From an uncultured Clostridia bacterium (lineage in GTDB: Bacteria > Bacillota > Clostridia > TANB77 > CAG-508), in assembly GCA_947623615.1 (NCBI GenBank), contig CANQHH010000001.1, positions 1-26,318 of the forward strand: a stretch of DNA of 26,318 nt, read 5' to 3'. Below the pieces are notes generated by a model, which did not search any database, was not told the origin of the DNA, and worked only from the letters and a program-made list of their open reading frames with translations. Shown in pieces: positions 1-7,864 of the stretch. The position numbers were made by a program, and so were the translations under genes. Within the stretch, counting starts at the first letter, position 1. Each line of letters begins with the position of its first letter.

Positions 1-2171
1 CTTTTTTCTAATTTATCTACTTCTTCAATTACAAGTGCTACAGACTTTTCATGTTCTTCTTTAGCATTATTTATTTTCTCTAACTTTTTATTCAACTCAC
101 TTATACTAGCTTGTAATTCTTCTATTTCTCTGCTTCTTCCTAAAATATTTACAGTTTTTGCATAAACACTTCCACCTGTTATTGCTCCTGATGAATTTAT
201 TATATCACCTTCAACTGTAACTATTCTGAATGAATAAGAATTCATTTTTGCAAGTGATATTGCTGTATCCATGTTCTCTACTACTACAGTTCTGCCTAAC
301 AAATTCAATACTATTTGCTCATATTTTTTATCACATTTTACTAAATCTGATGCAACACCTATAACTCCTTCTAGACTATTTTTTATCATCCTATCTAGCT
401 TTTTTCCTCTTATAGATGATATTGGTAAAAATGATGCTCTACCTAAATTATTAGCTCTCAAATGTTCAATAAGTTTTTTTGCATCTTCTTCTGTATCTGT
501 AACAATATTTTGTAATGTTTGCCCTAAACACATTTCAATTGCTGTTTCATATTTTTGGTCTACAGATACTAAATTAGCTAAAACTCCATTTACACCAACA
601 TTTAACTTTTCATCTTTTTCACAATCATTTAATAATGATTTAACACTTTTAGTATATCCTTCTTTTTCTCTTTCTGTCTCCTGTAGGAATTTTAACCTTG
701 AATCTTTCATTCTAATCTCATAAGATAATCTATCTATCTCTTTTTCAAACTCATTCATTTCCTTTGTGCATTTTTCTTTTTCTGCTGATTTTTCCTCTAA
801 TATTTTCTCTGATTTTTCTTTTTTATTTTCTATATCATAAAAAGTTTTTCCTATTTCCTGTTTATCTGTCCTTGTAGAGTCTAACTCAGATATTAATGTT
901 GAGATCTCATTCTTTATATTTTTTTGTCTCTTTTCTAAATTTTCGAAAATCACTTCTTGATTACTTATTATTTCAGATGCCTCATATTTTAAATCTGTAT
1001 TTTTTTCTATTTTTTGTTTTTTATCTTCTATTTCCAATTCTTTGTCAGATAATTTTTTGGTTAACTCATTCAATTCTTGTTGTTTTTCATCTAATTCTTT
1101 TTTGAATTTTTCTCTATTTAAGAATAGATTTTCTTTTTTATCTTGTTTAGTTTTACTTTCACCTTCTAATTCTTCAACTTTTTGCTTTAATTCCTCTATT
1201 TCATTTTGCATTCTCTCTTTATTAGCTAAATTATTTTGTATTCTTTCTTTGGAAATACCAATTTCAGAATTTATTTTTTCTATTCTATTTGTACTTTCAA
1301 AACTCAAATTTTGTAATTCTTCTATTTGGTTAGTAATATCATCTATTTGTGCTTTTAGCTTTTCTTTTAATTCTTGAACTTTCGTTGTTTTCTCATCTTC
1401 ATCTTGTTTTTGATTATTTATTATTTCTTCATCTTTTAATATTTGCACTAATTTTTGTTTATAACTATCTATATTGTATAAAAATAAACCTATTTCTATA
1501 TTTTTTAATTCTTCTCTTAAGTCTAAAAACTGTTTTGCTTTATCTGATTGTATTTTTAATGGTTCTATATTTGCTTCTATCTCTGATAAAATATCATTTA
1601 TTCTAAGTAAATTTAATTTAGTTTGTTCAAGTTTCTTTTCTGATTCTGCTTTCCTAGTTCTATACTTTACAATTCCTGCTGCTTCCTCAAAAATTTTTCT
1701 TCTATCTTCAGATTTATTACTTAATATTTCATCTATTTTACCTTGACCTATTATACTATACCCATCTTTTCCAATACCTGTATCCATAAACAACTCTAAT
1801 ATATCTTTTAGTCTGCATGGTGTTTTATTTATATAATATCCTGTTTCACCACTCCTAAATATTTTTCTTGTAACAGTTACTTCTGAATATTCAATTGGTA
1901 GTTTTTCATCTGAATTATCTATTACCATAGATACTTCTGCAAACCCTACTGATTTTCTTGCTTGAGTACCTGCAAATATAATATCATCTGACTTTGCACC
2001 TCTTAAAGATTTCATGCTTTGTTCTCCTAGTACCCATCTAATAGCATCAGATATATTACTTTTTCCAGAACCATTTGGACCTATTACTGATGTAATTCCT
2101 TCTTTAAATTCTAATACTGTTTTGTCCGCAAAAGACTTAAAACCTTGTAGTTCTAACCTTTTTAAATACAT
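1..2171 (-). CDS. smc: Chromosome partition protein SMC (5' part, runs off the window)
   Basis: Encodes about the first 723 residues of the SMC ATPase, which forms the condensin-like ring with ScpA/ScpB and organises and segregates the chromosome. The N-terminus reads MYLKRLELQGFKSFADKT, followed by a Walker A motif GPNGSGKSN at residues 31-39. The Q-loop region and a long Glu/Lys-rich coiled coil follow, then the start of the hinge domain (around residue 515 on, with GVNGVLANLV and later GRASFLPI). A full-length SMC has roughly 1,170-1,190 residues, so the second coiled-coil arm and the Walker B/signature head lie beyond position 1. The start is the ATG at 2169-2171, preceded by an AGGTG ribosome binding site. 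No frame break is seen in the part present. A good promoter lies just upstream at 2206-2234. Family assignment is certain. Confidence 0.97.
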   Translation of the reverse strand, partial: MYLKRLELQGFKSFADKTVLEFKEGITSVIGPNGSGKSNISDAIRWVLGEQSMKSLRGAKSDDIIFAGTQARKSVGFAEVSMVIDNSDEKLPIEYSEVTVTRKIFRSGETGYYINKTPCRLKDILELFMDTGIGKDGYSIIGQGKIDEILSNKSEDRRKIFEEAAGIVKYRTRKAESEKKLEQTKLNLLRINDILSEIEANIEPLKIQSDKAKQFLDLREELKNIEIGLFLYNIDSYKQKLVQILKDEEIINNQKQDEDEKTTKVQELKEKLKAQIDDITNQIEELQNLSFESTNRIEKINSEIGISKERIQNNLANKERMQNEIEELKQKVEELEGESKTKQDKKENLFLNREKFKKELDEKQQELNELTKKLSDKELEIEDKKQKIEKNTDLKYEASEIISNQEVIFENLEKRQKNIKNEISTLISELDSTRTDKQEIGKTFYDIENKKEKSEKILEEKSAEKEKCTKEMNEFEKEIDRLSYEIRMKDSRLKFLQETEREKEGYTKSVKSLLNDCEKDEKLNVGVNGVLANLVSVDQKYETAIEMCLGQTLQNIVTDTEEDAKKLIEHLRANNLGRASFLPISSIRGKKLDRMIKNSLEGVIGVASDLVKCDKKYEQIVLNLLGRTVVVENMDTAISLAKMNSYSFRIVTVEGDIINSSGAITGGSVYAKTVNILGRSREIEELQASISELNKKLEKINNAKEEHEKSVALVIEEVDKLEK

Positions 2172-2205
2172 AATTTCACCTGTTTCTTTTGGTTTATTTT
2201 ACCAT

Positions 2206-2234
2206 ATTATATATAAATTTACTTTATTTTTCAA
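2206..2234 (-). promoter_or_regulatory. Sigma-A-type promoter for smc
   Basis: On the minus strand a TTGAAA box (2229-2234) and a TATAAT box (2206-2211) are separated by 17 bases. The start codon of smc is 35 bases downstream of the -10 box. The strand, spacing and AT-rich context fit a housekeeping promoter; transcription has not been shown. Confidence 0.7.
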
Positions 2235-2282
2235 TATTTTTAAATAAAATGTTCTATACATATATCAATTACGAAAAAACAA

Positions 2283-2291
2283 TGATATAAT
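2283..2291 (+). promoter_or_regulatory. Extended -10 promoter for the 56-residue/metallopeptidase operon
   Basis: TGATATAAT is a perfect extended -10 element (TGn plus TATAAT at 2286-2291). The best -35 candidate 17 bases upstream, TATCAA at 2263-2268, is poor, as is usual for extended -10 promoters. Transcription would begin near 2298, about ten bases before the ribosome binding site of the first gene. It is divergent from the smc promoter. Confidence 0.55.
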
Positions 2292-2325
2292 AATTATTAT
2301 AATTATGAAAGGAGTATGGCTTTAT

Positions 2326-2496
2326 ATGGATATTGAAAAACAAAAAAAGCAGGCAGAACAAATAAAGAAAATGCAAGAGCTTAAGCAAAATTATAAAAAT
2401 AACAAACTAGATATCATAGCAGATGAATTATATAAAAAGTATATAAATGAACATAATAAAAAATCACAAGAAACACTTGATAAAGATGAAAGATAA
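2326..2496 (+). CDS. Small charged helical protein, unknown function
   Basis: A 56-residue protein, very rich in Lys, Glu, Gln and Asn, starting MDIEKQKKQAEQIKKMQ. It should be almost entirely helical, possibly coiled coil, and has no signal peptide or membrane segment. An ATG at 2305 is in frame but has no ribosome binding site; the ATG at 2326 sits 11 bases after AAAGGAG and is preferred. The stop codon is 12 bases from the next start, and the ribosome binding site of the next gene (AAAGGAG) overlaps the stop. The two genes are therefore an operon, and this protein may be a partner of the metallopeptidase-like protein. I do not recognise the family. Confidence 0.7.
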   Translation: MDIEKQKKQAEQIKKMQELKQNYKNNKLDIIADELYKKYINEHNKKSQETLDKDER

Positions 2497-2508
2497 AGGA
2501 GTTTCATT

Positions 2509-4092
2509 ATGGACAATAACGAAAGAAATGATGATGAGCTAGCTTTATATTTTATAGCTCGTAAAATACGAAACATTCAAAATATAGAAAATATAAACGA
2601 TTCTGATTTATTAATTTTAACACAAGCTGTTGATGATTTATTCTCATATATGTCAACTACTAAATACAATGAATCTCCAACAGAAAAAGCAAAATTAGAT
2701 CAAATGTTAAATAAAATCTATAAGGCTGAAATAAGCGAAATAGAAAACAATTTTTCTAATTGTATAGATTTGCATTTAAAGCAATTGAAAAATGAAGAGT
2801 TTTTTGGATTATATCATGATGGAAAATCAATAACTCTTAATACTTTCCAGTTATATAAACCATTAAAAAGCGAAGATTTTGAAGAAAGAATGGCCGGTTG
2901 TAAAAGAATTGTACAAACAATTTCGCATGAAATTCAGCATCATAGACAATATGTAATGGCAACTAGGTCTGTCAGTTCAAAAGAAGCAATGACTTTCGGA
3001 AAAGATTACGCAGTTATTCGCACTATGGAGAAAAACTTTTATACAGATAACTATTCAGAAATGGCAATTGAAAATGATGCAAACGAAAAAGCTACAGAAA
3101 AAATGCTTGGAACAGTTGGATACAACGAAAAAGATGCATATACCAAATTAGTATATAATTTAAATAAGAGATTAAGCCAATATAATGCAGAATATACCAA
3201 AGCTAAGTATCGTATAAATGAAAGCAATAGTGTTGAAAGCCAAGTATATTTCTTAATTACTCAAGATAAAGATGACCTACTTGATAAAATTCTTGATGAT
3301 GCAATACTTAAGCACAATCAATTACATCTATTAAGTGACTATCCTATTTTGGAAAAAATATACAATGATGATGGAACTAAAAAAGATTCAAAACAACTAA
3401 TAGATGACATGAAAAATGAAAAAGAAGAATATTTAAGTAATCCATTTCTTACAGATACAGAAAAAGAAATAGCAATAAGTGACTCAGAAGATATGTATTT
3501 AGATTTATTATATAAATCATTAGAAAAAACTACTCCTTCAGAGCTAAAAGAAATAGATTCTAATTTATTAAGTGAAACATTAGACAAGATGGAAAACAAA
3601 TTCGAAAATGAAGCCACAAATTTAACTAACGTACTTGGAGAATATTTTGATTTTAAACGTGCAAATAAGAAAGATAAATTCCCATTATCACGCTTTTTTA
3701 ATAACTTTATTAACACTTTTGACAGAAAATCTTTCTATTCAAGTGTTCAAAAAAAGTTAAAAGAACAAAAAAAGTTTATAAATGGTGTTAGAAATGGAAA
3801 AATACATGCTAAAAAATCTAAAGTAGAAACACAAGCTTTACAAGTAGTTTCAAGTCCTTTAAAAAGATTCAAATACAAATTACATAATATATTTTTTGGT
3901 TTCACCCAAAAATCAGATAATTTAAGTGTATCTAAAGATGAAACTAATAATTACGAAAAATCAACTGCCACTCAATCTTTTAAAGCTCAACTAACTGTTA
4001 ATAATTTGGAAAACAATAAAAAAGAGGAAAAACCACAGATTTCTCACGAAAATAAGCAAAATTCAATTGATAAAGATGAGGAACAAAGGTAA
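2509..4092 (+). CDS. Putative zinc metallopeptidase-like protein (HEIQH)
   Basis: A 527-residue soluble protein with no signal peptide or membrane segment. It carries an HExxH zinc-protease motif, HEIQH, at residues 140-144, with an extra His at 145. A downstream acidic cluster (SEMAIENDANEKA, Glu184, Glu188 and Asp190) could supply the third metal ligand, as in gluzincins and in ImmA/IrrE-like proteins where ExxxA follows HExxH. The segment just before the motif (FFGLYHDGKSITLN) looks like the edge strand next to the active site. Residues 220-450 are helical and highly charged. The last 80 or so residues are Lys/Asn/Glu-rich and probably disordered. The start has an AAAGGAG site 8 bases upstream. 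Substrate and exact family are unknown. A second, only loosely similar HExxH protein is encoded at 21456-23660. Confidence 0.75.
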   Translation: MDNNERNDDELALYFIARKIRNIQNIENINDSDLLILTQAVDDLFSYMSTTKYNESPTEKAKLDQMLNKIYKAEISEIENNFSNCIDLHLKQLKNEEFFGLYHDGKSITLNTFQLYKPLKSEDFEERMAGCKRIVQTISHEIQHHRQYVMATRSVSSKEAMTFGKDYAVIRTMEKNFYTDNYSEMAIENDANEKATEKMLGTVGYNEKDAYTKLVYNLNKRLSQYNAEYTKAKYRINESNSVESQVYFLITQDKDDLLDKILDDAILKHNQLHLLSDYPILEKIYNDDGTKKDSKQLIDDMKNEKEEYLSNPFLTDTEKEIAISDSEDMYLDLLYKSLEKTTPSELKEIDSNLLSETLDKMENKFENEATNLTNVLGEYFDFKRANKKDKFPLSRFFNNFINTFDRKSFYSSVQKKLKEQKKFINGVRNGKIHAKKSKVETQALQVVSSPLKRFKYKLHNIFFGFTQKSDNLSVSKDETNNYEKSTATQSFKAQLTVNNLENNKKEEKPQISHENKQNSIDKDEEQR

Positions 4093-4136
4093 AAAAACAA
4101 GAACTAAAATTTAATTTATTTTTGTTCTTGTTTTTT
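4092..4136. terminator. Bidirectional Rho-independent terminator
   Basis: A 13-bp stem, AAAAAACAAGAAC (4092-4104) with GTTCTTGTTTTTT (4124-4136), encloses an AT-rich loop that can pair further. Each side ends in an A or T run, so it can stop transcription from the metallopeptidase gene on the plus strand and from the XRE regulator on the minus strand, which converge here. Confidence 0.8.
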
Positions 4137-4147
4137 ATTTTACCATT

Positions 4148-4480
4148 CTATGCATTTTTATTAAAGTATTCAATCATATGCAAAACTGTTTCTTTATTGC
4201 TCTGTTTTAACTTTTCAAATCCATATAATGCGATATTGGTAGATTCCTCTCTATCTTTTATATTCAAATACGCACTGAAAATTTCGTCCATTCCAATATT
4301 AAACGTATTACATATTCTTACTAATATTTCATATGATGGCTTTGATCTATCTTGCTCGATATCGCCTATATATCTTGTTGAACATTCTATTTTCTCCGCT
4401 AGACTTTCTTGTGTATATCCATAACTTTTTCTGATGTCTTGTAACCTCTTTCCGATTTTTATTACCTTTGGTTTTTTCAT
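4148..4480 (-). CDS. XRE-family transcriptional regulator
   Basis: A 110-residue protein with an N-terminal helix-turn-helix of the XRE/Cro type at about residues 10-65 (GKRLQDIRKSYGYTQESLAE, then STRYIGDIEQDRSKPSYE). The C-terminal 45 residues are helical and probably dimerise. An in-frame upstream start at 4525 is possible, but the ATG at 4480 is 6 bases after GGGAG, so it is preferred. Upstream is a 10-bp perfect inverted repeat overlapping a TATAAT box, which suggests autorepression. The target genes are unknown. The protein is too small to be a sensor with a separate ligand domain. Confidence 0.88.
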   Translation of the reverse strand: MKKPKVIKIGKRLQDIRKSYGYTQESLAEKIECSTRYIGDIEQDRSKPSYEILVRICNTFNIGMDEIFSAYLNIKDREESTNIALYGFEKLKQSNKETVLHMIEYFNKNA

Positions 4481-4490
4481 ATACATCTCC

Positions 4491-4522
4491 CTATCATATA
4501 TTTTAATCAAATTATATGATAG
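4491..4522 (-). promoter_or_regulatory. Inverted-repeat operator overlapping the XRE promoter
   Basis: CTATCATATA (4491-4500) and TATATGATAG (4513-4522) form a perfect 10-bp inverted repeat with a 12-base spacer. On the minus strand the distal arm overlaps a TATAAT -10 box (4511-4516), and the other arm abuts the GGGAG ribosome binding site. No convincing -35 box is visible. The geometry fits an autoregulatory site for the XRE protein; binding is inferred. Confidence 0.55.
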
Positions 4523-4636
4523 CAAAGCTAAGTCTTATATTAAACGAAATATTTACGTACTAGGTACTGTTATATTTCTTTTTATGATGATTTTTTTCTA
4601 TAACTAAGCATATTTTATTTTCACATAATTTTTGTT

Positions 4637-5906
4637 TTAAATTTTTCTATTATTTCTCCGCTCATCTATTAATTTAAATTTTCTATTTTCCATTAATATT
4701 TCTCCGTTTATGATAGTAGTATCTACACTTCTTCCACTTGTATTATATACCAAATTAGATATTATGTTATTATTTGGTATACATGATATATTGTCTAATT
4801 TAGCAGAAATATCTACTAAAATTAAGTCTGCACTTTTCCCTACTTCTATGCTTCCAATTTCTTTGTCTAACCCTAATAATTTTGCACCATTTATTGTAGC
4901 CATTTTTATTACTTCTTTAGCATCTATCCTATCTTCGTTCTCATGTATTCCTCCTTGAATTAAACATGCAACTTTCATTGTCTCAAACATATCTAAATTA
5001 TTGCCTGATCCCTGTCCATCTGTTCCGAAGTGCTACATTTATGCCTTCTCTTATATATTTTGTAGTATCTGCAATCTTACAGCCTAACCTCAAGTTTGAT
5101 ATAGGGTTATGAGCTATACCGCAATCCATTTTTTTTATTACTTTAATTCCTTCATCATCTAATTTAACTCCATGTGCTAATATTGTATGGATATCATAAA
5201 AATATTTTTTTAAAACTTCTACTGCATTTAGTCCATGTATTTTTTTGATATCTTCAATTTCATCTATACTCTCTAAAAAATGCAAATGAACTGGCAAGTC
5301 ATATTTTAAAGCTAAGTTTCTGGCTTGCTCTAAGCATTTTGGTGAACATGTATATAATCCATGTGGTGACACTGTATATGTTATTAATTTATTTTCTTTA
5401 TCTCGTGATTCATAAAAATCTATAAATTCCTCTATACGTTTATTTAACTCACTTTCTTCACTGCCTATATCCATTAAAGGTCTTGTAAGAACTACCCTCA
5501 TTTTCATCTTTTCTGCCGATTTTCTTGTTTGCTCTGGCATAAAATATTGATCATTCACACAGGTAGTTCCTGTGGAAATCATTTCTAAAAAAGACAAACT
5601 AGATGCATCATAAATTTGTTGTGGTGTTAATTTTTCTTCTATTGGCCATATTTTTTCATGTAACCATGTATATAAATTACAGCCTTCAAAAGTCCCCCTA
5701 AATATACTCATAGCAATATGTGAATGTGTATTTATTAGTCCAGGCATTACAACTTTATTGGTTGCATCTATTACATACTCATTTTCCTTTTTATCTATAT
5801 TTGAAGATAGCATCACTATTTTTTCTTTTTCAACTCTGATATCTAATTCTTTTACCTTTACATCGTTATTCTCAAATATAACTACTTTTCCATTTTTTAT
5901 TAACAT
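4637..5906 (-). pseudogene. Amidohydrolase (adenosine/SAH deaminase-like), frameshifted
   Basis: A metal-dependent amidohydrolase of the MtaD/5'-deoxyadenosine/S-adenosylhomocysteine deaminase type, which deaminates adenine-containing nucleosides. The upstream part (4998-5906, 302 residues) has NTHSH, HGLYTCSP, HLHFLES, LAHG and AHNPISN motifs in the family order. It then runs into an unrelated tail, RNRWTGIRQ. In the next frame the sequence continues as GTDGQGSGNNLDMFETMK and the normal C-terminus (GSIEVGKSADLILVD) to 4637. A single extra base near 5027-5029 (CTTCGG where CTTGG or CTCGG is expected) explains this. Repaired, the protein would have about 422 residues, the usual family length. 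The break falls just before the metal-binding Asp, so the truncated product should be inactive. The start has a GAGGG site. It is either a recent pseudogene or a sequence error. Confidence 0.88.
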
Positions 5907-5937
5907 ATTTACCCTCTACTTATTAAACTTTTAATTA

Positions 5938-5966
5938 AATATAATTCTAACATAAATAAATATCAA
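5938..5966 (-). promoter_or_regulatory. Sigma-A-type promoter for the amidohydrolase
   Basis: Minus-strand TTGATA (5961-5966), a 17-base spacer and TATATT (5938-5943). The -10 box lies 31 bases before the start codon at 5906. Confidence 0.55.
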
Positions 5967-6067
5967 ATAAAAGATTTATTTTTAAATTTGTTTTATATGC
6001 ATTTTTTAAGAATATTTTCGCTAGTTGCAAAACCTTGATGGTGTAGGTTTAGAAATTTGTAATTCAG

Positions 6068-6099
6068 TTTTAATTTGGTCAAATTCGACCAAATTAAAA
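6068..6099. promoter_or_regulatory. Perfect 13-bp inverted repeat, candidate operator
   Basis: TTTTAATTTGGTC (6068-6080) and GACCAAATTAAAA (6087-6099) pair perfectly around a 6-base centre. Neither strand has a T run after it, so it is not a standard terminator. It lies between two divergent promoters, 85 or more bases from each. A binding site for a dimeric regulator is the simplest reading; the regulator is unknown. Confidence 0.5.
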
Positions 6100-6183
6100 T
6101 TAGAATTGTGAATATATCATAAAACAATTGTTTGTAATAGTCAAGTAAATTTTTAAATATATATAAATTCTTTAAAATAAATA

Positions 6184-6212
6184 TTGAGATTTTTTTGTTA
6201 TTGTAGTATCAT
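6184..6212 (+). promoter_or_regulatory. Candidate promoter for the HD-GYP gene
   Basis: TTGAGA (6184-6189) and TATCAT (6207-6212) are 17 bases apart. The -10 box is 30 bases before the start codon. The -10 box has one mismatch to consensus. Confidence 0.5.
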
Positions 6213-6242
6213 TATTTATATATATTACAAAGGAGAAACTTT

Positions 6243-7181
6243 ATGAATAAAGAGAATTTTGATTTTTATAGTTCAACCAATTTAAAATCATATAATTTAG
6301 ACCAAACAATGAAATATCAGTTGAACGTGTTAGGTGGACTTGATGTTTTTACCAGAAGACATTGCGAAAATGTAGCAAATTTAACATGTAGAATGTGCGA
6401 ATATTTACATGCAAGTCAAAAATTCACAATCTATTGTACAACATGTGCATATTTACACGATATTGGTAAATTATTTATTCCTTCTTCTATATTACAAAAA
6501 CCATCAAGACTTACTGATAAAGAATATGAGATAATGAAAACACATACAACATTAGGATATGATATGTGTATGAAGGATTTAAAATTGCGACCATACGCTT
6601 CTGGAGCTTTAAACCATCACGAAGCATTAAATGGGACAGGTTACCCTAATGGTAAAACAAGAAAAGATATTCCATACGAAGCTCAAATAATAAGAGTTGC
6701 TGACGAATATGATGCTATTGTTAGTAAAAGACAATATAAAACACATATTGATATATCTGAAACTTTAAAAATATTAATTAAAGAATCTCAACCTGACCCT
6801 AAACTTGTTGCATTAGATCATTTATCTGAAAATTCTAAACTAGGAAAAATAAATAAAAAAGTATTACGCACTTTATTTAAGGTTGTTATAGATGATATTT
6901 TATATGAAATAAGTAGTGTAGTTGGTTATATTGATTATTTAAAAGAACATATAAAAAGATTAGAACTTATTGCTAAATATAAAAATAAAATGGAAAACTC
7001 AAGTAAAGAAAAAACTAAAAACTACTATTTAGAAGGAATTAAGTTGTTATTACAAGCTGAAGAAACAATTGAAAATAGTGATAAAATTTTAGAAGAATAT
7101 AAACATGCTTTAGTTGTAAGACAAGAAAGAATACAAAAATTATATGATGAAATTAAAATTATAAAACAATTAAAAGTATAA
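6243..7181 (+). CDS. HD-GYP domain protein, likely cyclic-di-GMP or related phosphodiesterase
   Basis: A 312-residue cytoplasmic protein. The HD-GYP domain spans about residues 25-200: His40, HDIGK at 72-76, His101, the double His NHHE at 124-127 and GTGYP at 131-135, then RVADEYDAI. These are the metal-binding and signature residues of HD-GYP phosphodiesterases, which hydrolyse cyclic-di-GMP (some act on cGAMP). No receiver or sensory domain precedes the catalytic domain. The C-terminal 110 residues are helical and Lys/Glu-rich, probably coiled coil. The start has AAAGGAG 7 bases upstream. It is monocistronic, with its own promoter and a hairpin after the stop. What controls its activity is not visible. 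Confidence 0.9.
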   Translation: MNKENFDFYSSTNLKSYNLDQTMKYQLNVLGGLDVFTRRHCENVANLTCRMCEYLHASQKFTIYCTTCAYLHDIGKLFIPSSILQKPSRLTDKEYEIMKTHTTLGYDMCMKDLKLRPYASGALNHHEALNGTGYPNGKTRKDIPYEAQIIRVADEYDAIVSKRQYKTHIDISETLKILIKESQPDPKLVALDHLSENSKLGKINKKVLRTLFKVVIDDILYEISSVVGYIDYLKEHIKRLELIAKYKNKMENSSKEKTKNYYLEGIKLLLQAEETIENSDKILEEYKHALVVRQERIQKLYDEIKIIKQLKV

Positions 7182-7186
7182 CTCTA

Positions 7187-7222
7187 TAAGGGCTTATTGG
7201 TAGTATAATCCATAAGCCCTTA
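7187..7222 (+). terminator. Hairpin after the HD-GYP gene
   Basis: TAAGGGCTTAT (7187-7197) pairs with ATAAGCCCTTA (7212-7222), and two more G-C pairs can extend the stem inward. It begins six bases after the stop codon. There is no T run after it, so termination would be weak or factor-dependent; it may instead protect the transcript end. Confidence 0.5.
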
Positions 7223-7288
7223 AATATAATGCCATACTTGTCGGAGATACTACTCTATTACATTAATTATATATATATAATCACACAG

Positions 7289-7333
7289 AAAAAATCCTTC
7301 CTTGATATTTTTTATTTTATCACGAAAGGATTT
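7289..7333 (-). terminator. Rho-independent terminator of the acetyltransferase gene
   Basis: On the minus strand AAATCCTTTCGTGATA pairs with TATCAAGGAAGGATTT, with one G-A mismatch, and is followed by a T run. It begins just after the stop codon at 7338. Confidence 0.75.
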
Positions 7334-7337
7334 ATTT

Positions 7338-7796
7338 TCATATCTTTTTCCTTAAAATTTTTTTATCTGCTAAAAAGCCCTCTTTTTCGTATAATTTGAT
7401 AGCTTTATTATTGTTATTGAATACTTTTAACTCAATATATGACACTTTATTATTTTTTGACCATTCAGTAAAGTATTGAATTATCTGTCTCGCAATTCCT
7501 TTATTCCTATATTCTGGCTTAATATATAATGCATCCAGTTGAGCAACTTTATCATCATAAACATCACCACAATCCATTATAAAGCCAAAACCATATCCAA
7601 GAATATTATTATTTTCATCCTTAGCAACTATCATACATGAATCCTTTTTTTCAAAAAACTGTTCATAATAATTTTTTACAGCATAATTTTTATTTATATT
7701 TTTATCATACTGTCTTTCGTCTTGAATTAAGTCTGTTAGTAGATTATTAATCTCTTTTATATCATCCTTTATAGCTTCTTTTATAAATATCTCCAC
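7338..7796 (-). CDS. GNAT-family N-acetyltransferase
   Basis: A 152-residue acetyl-CoA-dependent acetyltransferase. The acetyl-CoA binding motif A is YIKPEYRNKGIARQII, with the RxxGxA core at residues 97-102. It is preceded by the beta-4 strand VAQLDALYI and followed by the motif B strand IELKVFNNNNKAIKLYEKEGF, both typical of the fold. The acceptor substrate cannot be told. The start is a GTG, 9 bases after AGGAG; no better start lies nearby. It is downstream of mazF but has its own promoter and terminator, so it is probably transcribed separately. Confidence 0.88.
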   Translation of the reverse strand: MEIFIKEAIKDDIKEINNLLTDLIQDERQYDKNINKNYAVKNYYEQFFEKKDSCMIVAKDENNNILGYGFGFIMDCGDVYDDKVAQLDALYIKPEYRNKGIARQIIQYFTEWSKNNKVSYIELKVFNNNNKAIKLYEKEGFLADKKILRKKI

Positions 7797-7814
7797 AATT
7801 TCTCACTCCTCTTT

Positions 7815-7850
7815 ATAGTAAATTTTACTATGAAGTGAAAAAACTGTCAA
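7815..7850 (-). promoter_or_regulatory. Strong promoter with overlapping palindrome for the acetyltransferase
   Basis: A consensus TTGACA (7845-7850), a 17-base spacer and TAAAAT (7822-7827) on the minus strand. An 8-bp palindrome, ATAGTAAA and TTTACTAT around one central base (7815-7831), covers the -10 box and the likely transcription start. Its placement is that of a repressor site; the repressor is unknown. Confidence 0.65.
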
Positions 7851-7864
7851 ATAAATATTCTCTT

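Larger units (their letters stand above)
5907..6242. other. 336-bp intergenic region with regulatory elements
   Basis: No gene is seen here. It holds the divergent promoters of the amidohydrolase and the HD-GYP gene and, between them, a perfect 13-bp inverted repeat. A short block around 6026-6050 (TTGCAAAACCTTGATGGTGT and AGGTTT) is less AT-rich than its surroundings and contains AAACC/GGTTT arms, but I could not assign it to a known RNA. Confidence 0.5.

Noticed and set aside
271..1746. Several open frames on the plus strand over 271-1746 encoding Phe/Ser/Leu-rich peptides
   Set aside because: They are antisense to smc, whose frame is continuous and strongly conserved. The hydrophobic composition comes from reading AAA/GAA-rich coding DNA backwards.
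4998..5906. Two separate genes for the amidohydrolase halves
   Set aside because: The two frames join into one normal-length protein with one base removed; the downstream half has no ribosome binding site before its first Met.
7182..7337. A small RNA gene between the HD-GYP and acetyltransferase genes
   Set aside because: Only convergent terminator-type hairpins are seen; no promoter or known RNA motif.
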